A DNA stretch of 11,306 bases, from contig JADKBO010000010.1 in the NCBI GenBank assembly GCA_016715105.1, positions 1 to 11,306 of the forward strand, given 5' to 3'. Below the pieces are notes generated by a model. The model saw only the letters and a program-made list of their open reading frames with translations, ran no database searches and was not told the DNA's origin. Made by a program: the position numbers and the translations under genes. Each line of letters begins with the position of its first letter. Position 1 is the first letter of the stretch. This stretch comes from Saprospiraceae bacterium (GTDB taxonomy: Bacteria > Bacteroidota > Bacteroidia > Chitinophagales > Saprospiraceae). Shown here piece after piece: positions 8,893-11,306 of this stretch.

Positions 8893-8929
8893 ATCGGGTA
8901 GGATGGGGCTCTCGCCCCAGTCCTCCCAC
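8893..8929 (-). ncRNA. group II intron domain VI-like hairpin with branch-point A
   Basis: On the minus strand GGGAGGA pairs imperfectly with TCCTACCC, enclosing TGGGGC-GAGA-GCCCCA (8919-8904), a strong stem with a GNRA-type loop. The unpaired A at 8899 lies about seven bases from the inferred 3' splice site, the usual place for the lariat branch point. Confidence 0.7.
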
Positions 8930-8967
8930 ACCACCACTTTAAGATACGTCTTACGTACCAAGGCGGT
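8930..8967 (-). ncRNA. group II intron domain V-like hairpin
   Basis: On the minus strand ACCGCC (8967-8962) pairs with GGTGGT (8935-8930), then an internal bulge, then GGTACG(T) pairs with (A)CGTATC around a short AAG-containing apex. Size and position between the maturase stop and domain VI fit domain V. The loop is not a clean GNRA tetraloop and the bulge is larger than canonical, possibly because of an indel in this sequence. CGC within ACCGCC could be the catalytic triad. Confidence 0.6.
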
Positions 8968-8969
8968 TT

Positions 8970-10375
8970 CTATGAAGTTTTACCAGTCATAGTTGTTAAT
9001 AGCGATCTTAGACCATTTTCTTCAAAGTAACTTTTTCCCATTGCTTGCGATATAGGCAGGTAAATTGTTTTCCTCCACCATCCTTCTGATCGCCAATAGG
9101 CTGCGTTCCAACAGTAGTTCTCTTTTACTCCCCAATGTGCAAGAACCTCACTAGTCCTATCGTGCGTTTGCATTGTTTAAGTCTATAGCTCCTCAACCTC
9201 CTTCTTATCCATCCATCTATATCCCTAATTCCTGCTAGCCAACGATTTGCCAAGCTGTAGTAATTTCCGTATCCTACTATCAGTTTGTTTAGCTCTTTGA
9301 TTATTGCCTCAAATTTTACTCCACGGTTTCGTTTTGTAATTTTTATCACCTTCTTCTTTAGCCTTTCTATTGATTTGTTTGATACTTTTATTCCTCCGCC
9401 CTCTAGTATTGTGTATCCTAAGAATTTCACTTCCTACATCTTCTTACTCCACTCTTCTGTCTATTTACTTTTAGTTTTAATTTCCTTTCTATGTAGTCTA
9501 CTACTGAGGACATTACTCTCTCTCCTGCTTTCTCACTTTTCACATATATGTTACAGTCATCTGCATATCGACAGAATCGGTGACCTCTTTGTTCTAACTC
9601 CTTATCCAGTTCATCTAATACTATATTCGATAATAGTGGTGATAGGGACCTCCTTGAGGTGACCCACTTATGCGCTGCTCCGTTATCCCTTCTATATCCA
9701 TCAGACCTGCTTCCAGATATTTTCTGATTAGTTTCAATAACACCTTGTCTCCTATTCCTTTGGATAGCCTTTGCATCAGTCTATCGTGCGGTATGCTATC
9801 AAAGTATTTCTCAAGGTCTATATCTACTACCCATTCATAACCTTCCCTCACATATTCTGATGCTTGTTCTATTGCCATGTGAGCACTCTTCCCTTTCCTA
9901 AATCCATAACTATGCTCACTAAAGTGCTTATCATATAGTTTACTTAGTTCTTGGTGGATTGCCTGTTGTATTATTCGGTCCTGTATCGTCGGTATGCCTA
10001 AGATCCGCTTTCCTCCTCCTTCCTTCTCGATCTCTACCTTCCTAACTTCGCTCACTTGGTATTTGCTTTCCAGTATTTGCTCTTTTAGTTTTGTATAGTG
10101 CTCTCCGAACCAGCTTATGCTCTCTTCTATCTTTTCCCGTCAACTCCACGATCCTTTGTTGGATTTTACTTGTTTGATCCTTTGTTTACATTGTCATAGT
10201 CTAAAATTTTGGTTAACAAATCTCCTGTAGAATGTCGTTGTTCTTCTAGTGCCGAAATGTAGTCTACTCTATTAGTCGCCTTCCCAGTCTCGCTGTTTTG
10301 ACCATCTAATAGTGGTCTGCCATCTTTATCAAACATTGATGTCTGATAACTTTTGTCTTTCCTTTTCTGTTTCAT
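8970..10375 (-). pseudogene. ltrA: group II intron reverse transcriptase/maturase, frame-broken
   Basis: Intron-encoded protein of about 469 codons that would assist splicing and prime reverse transcription. The ATG at 10375 begins MKQKRKDKSYQTSMFD. Segments include VDYISALEEQR, then (after indels near 10130-10190) SNKGSW and VDG, the RT fingers KVEIEKEGGGKRILGIPTI and DRIIQQAIHQEL (around 9950-10040), HSYGFRKGKSAH, VVDIDLEKYFDSIPHD, and GSPQGGP (about 9650-9668). After a missing C near 9647 the frame continues LSPLLSNIVLDEL and the catalytic YADD (9556-9567). The maturase (GIIM) domain spans about 9130-9430 with FLGYTI, KELNKLIVGYGNYYSLANRW and IRRRLRSYRLKQ. The C-terminus GVKENYCWNAAYWRSEGWW follows one more frameshift near 9137 and stops at TAG 8970-8972. 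No HNH endonuclease domain follows, so retargeting would rely on endonuclease-independent priming. Confidence 0.92.
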
Positions 10376-10680
10376 TCTACTTTTTACGCTTACTTTAAGT
10401 TTCGCATTCTTTCATAAATTCAGCCCTTCTGATTTTGTGAGTCCTCAGACCGTTTCTTCTATTAGTCCGCTCGTTTCTGTCATACTATGGCCTCTGCTGA
10501 CTTCTCACCACCATTCAATACAAATCTCTTTGCATCTTATCCCCTTTTATGGTAGGTGATGAGATCTCCTAGGGTAAACTTCTTCTCCTTATAGTTTGGT
10601 TGCGCTAAATTTATTGAAACAGATACGATCAACTATTGGGCTCTCGTGACCTAAGGCTCACTTTCCCTCTGTTTCAACCT

Positions 10681-10686
10681 ATTTAG
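10681..10686 (-). promoter_or_regulatory. candidate EBS1 of the group II intron
   Basis: CTAAAT on the minus strand, inside GAAACTAAATAGGTTG where flanking AAC and GTT could present it in a loop. It is fully complementary to ATTTAG immediately upstream of the 5' splice site (10857-10852). A given six-base match is expected by chance at roughly 0.1-0.2 per domain of this length, so it supports but does not prove the boundary. Confidence 0.55.
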
Positions 10687-10851
10687 TTTCTTTTCGTCAC
10701 AACCAACTATTGCCTCCAGCTTCCTTCAGATTCTACCTCACGATAGGACACCCTTGCTCTTGACTTTCAGATTCCGGTTGAGCGGCTCCTTAGGGACTTT
10801 GATCTTCCTTTGAAGATCTCCTTTTAGAGTAGAGATGTATGCCTAGCACAC

Positions 10852-10918
10852 CTAAATGGTTCGAGCTATGCCTCTTTTTTTGAATTGTTCTGCCTCCCTA
10901 CCTCCAAAAGAAATAAAA
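10852..10918. other. 5' exon flank of the intron, no gene
   Basis: Sixty-seven bases between the inferred intron 5' end and the right hairpin field. They include the IBS1 candidate (10852-10857) and a T7 run (about 10871-10879). Joined to the left flank at 8892 this would restore the pre-insertion site on the plus strand as CCTGGGTTAA followed by CTAAATGG. Confidence 0.5.
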
Positions 10919-11306
10919 GAACCAGCGGTTCGACCATTATAGTAACCATGGATTTCAATCCATTGCCACAAATAAAAAGACAATTAGAGTTCCATAGGAA
11001 CGACCCATATAAACGCCACCGCCTTTTAATACCAAAATCAATAAACAACTCCCAGCGGAATGCGAACTTCAGTTCGCAGCAAAATACATTCTGCCAAATC
11101 AATTTGGCAGTCCACAAAGCTCTGTAAAAATCAATTTGACTCTCCGCGAAACTCTTAAGAAAACTCTTCCCAACGGTTAAGTCTTGTGGAATGCGAACTT
11201 CGGTTCGCAAGCAAACTCTCTCAGCCAAATCAATTTTGGCTTTCCACAAGCTACGGACGAAATTCATTTCGCAACGGCCTCTATTGAAAATAAAAGGAAC
11301 CAGCGG
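10919..11306. repeat. right hairpin-repeat field, running off the window
   Basis: The module order is C (GAACC-AGC-GGTTC, 10919-10931), D (10946-10965), E (10989-11001), A (11061-11078), B (11091-11110), a degenerate AATTTGACTCTC copy (11132-11143), A with TTCG centre (11192-11209), a diverged B (11224-11240), CGAAATTCATTTCG (11258-11271), then the start of another C (GGAACCAGCGG) at the window edge. C to C is about 375 bases, suggesting a tandem super-unit. The segment 11048-11143 aligns closely with 8505-8600 on the other side of the intron, so the two fields belong to one family in direct orientation. Confidence 0.85.

Larger units (their letters stand above)
8893..10851 (-). mobile_element. 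group II intron (retroelement)
   Basis: Ribozyme plus intron-encoded protein, about 1.96 kb, on the minus strand. The 5' end is placed at GTGTGC (10851-10846), matching the GUGYG start rule. The 3' end is placed at about 8893, ending ...CCTACCCGAT, with an AY terminus and a candidate branch-point A at 8899. Between 10376 and 10851 lies about 475 bases of non-coding, purine-rich sequence expected for ribozyme domains I-III. The RT/maturase ORF sits in domain IV, and domain V/VI-like hairpins follow its stop. The six bases before the insertion, ATTTAG (10857-10852), are complementary to CTAAAT (10686-10681) in domain I, a good EBS1-IBS1 candidate. The insertion sits between two hairpin-repeat fields, adjacent to module F. 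The intron class is not assigned. Confidence 0.85.

Noticed and set aside
8904..8919. TGGGGC-TCTC-GCCCCA and the nearby TACGT/ACGTA palindrome as extra repeat-field hairpins
   Set aside because: They lie inside the intron and are better explained as its domain VI and domain V; neither occurs in the right field.
9285..9662. 125-codon plus-strand open frame rich in Leu/Ser/Phe
   Set aside because: It is antisense to the RT YADD and maturase region; the composition reflects the reverse complement of a Lys/Glu-rich coding sequence.
8893..10851. Class C group II intron inserting after a terminator hairpin
   Set aside because: Class C introns have the hairpin just upstream in the 5' exon; here the palindrome is in the 3' exon and the 5' exon shows a longer IBS1-type pairing.
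10866..11267. 133-codon minus-strand open frame across the right repeat field
   Set aside because: It is made of the hairpin repeats themselves, has no family resemblance, and its frame merely passes through palindromes that also occur in non-coding context at 8505-8889.
8505..11306. CRISPR array
   Set aside because: The repeated modules differ from each other and spacing is irregular; there are no uniform repeats with unique spacers and no cas genes.
8493..11306. REP-associated Y1 (RAYT/IS200-like) transposase linked to the hairpins
   Set aside because: No HUH motif or Y1 transposase fragment was found in any frame here; the only enzyme gene between the fields is the intron RT.

Overview
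The window looks like Bacteroidota DNA, most likely a Saprospiraceae-like member of the Chitinophagia/Saprospiria side of the phylum. The reasons are a secreted protein with a type IX secretion (Por) C-terminal tail, a candidate TAnnTTTG promoter, a Bacteroidota-type paralogous elongation factor G, a GbsR/MarR regulator of the form common in this phylum, and AT-rich intergenic DNA. Identifications rest on reading translations against remembered family sequences; no search was run.

Layout from left to right: (1) 1-379, nothing I can name. (2) 380-916 (+), a broken ribonuclease H gene. (3) 922-1626 (-), a broken PAP2_C/sphingomyelin-synthase-like membrane phosphatase, convergent with the RNase H gene. 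(4) 1903-4021 (-), a nearly full-length but heavily frameshifted EF-G paralog whose G-domain motifs depart from canonical EF-G, followed by a weak hairpin terminator. (5) 4264-5056 (-), a broken tandem universal stress protein. (6) 5057-5468, a divergent intergenic region with a good Bacteroidota promoter candidate. (7) 5469-7656 (+), a secreted HYR/dockerin-like/Por-tail protein interrupted by several indels, with a clear terminator after it. (8) 7964-8492 (+), a GbsR/MarR-type regulator, intact except at its N-terminus. (9) 8505-8889 and 10919-11306, two fields of short perfect hairpins in the same modular order. (10) Between them on the minus strand, 8893-10851, a group II intron with a frameshifted reverse transcriptase/maturase, recognisable 3' structural domains and a plausible EBS1-IBS1 pairing.

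Almost every gene is cut by single-base indels, often next to mononucleotide runs, and damage is densest in the left 5 kb. Because housekeeping-type genes keep their catalytic motifs and full lengths, uncorrected long-read error is at least as likely as real pseudogenization. The 'pseudogene' labels therefore mean 'reading frame broken in this sequence'.

The most unusual content is on the right: a mosaic of palindromes with different stems but a common architecture (a two-base centre, usually with AT-rich flanks), repeated in fixed order, with a group II intron inserted beside one of them. No convincing new multi-gene system (defence, biosynthetic or secretion cluster) is visible; the chromosomal genes look functionally unrelated.
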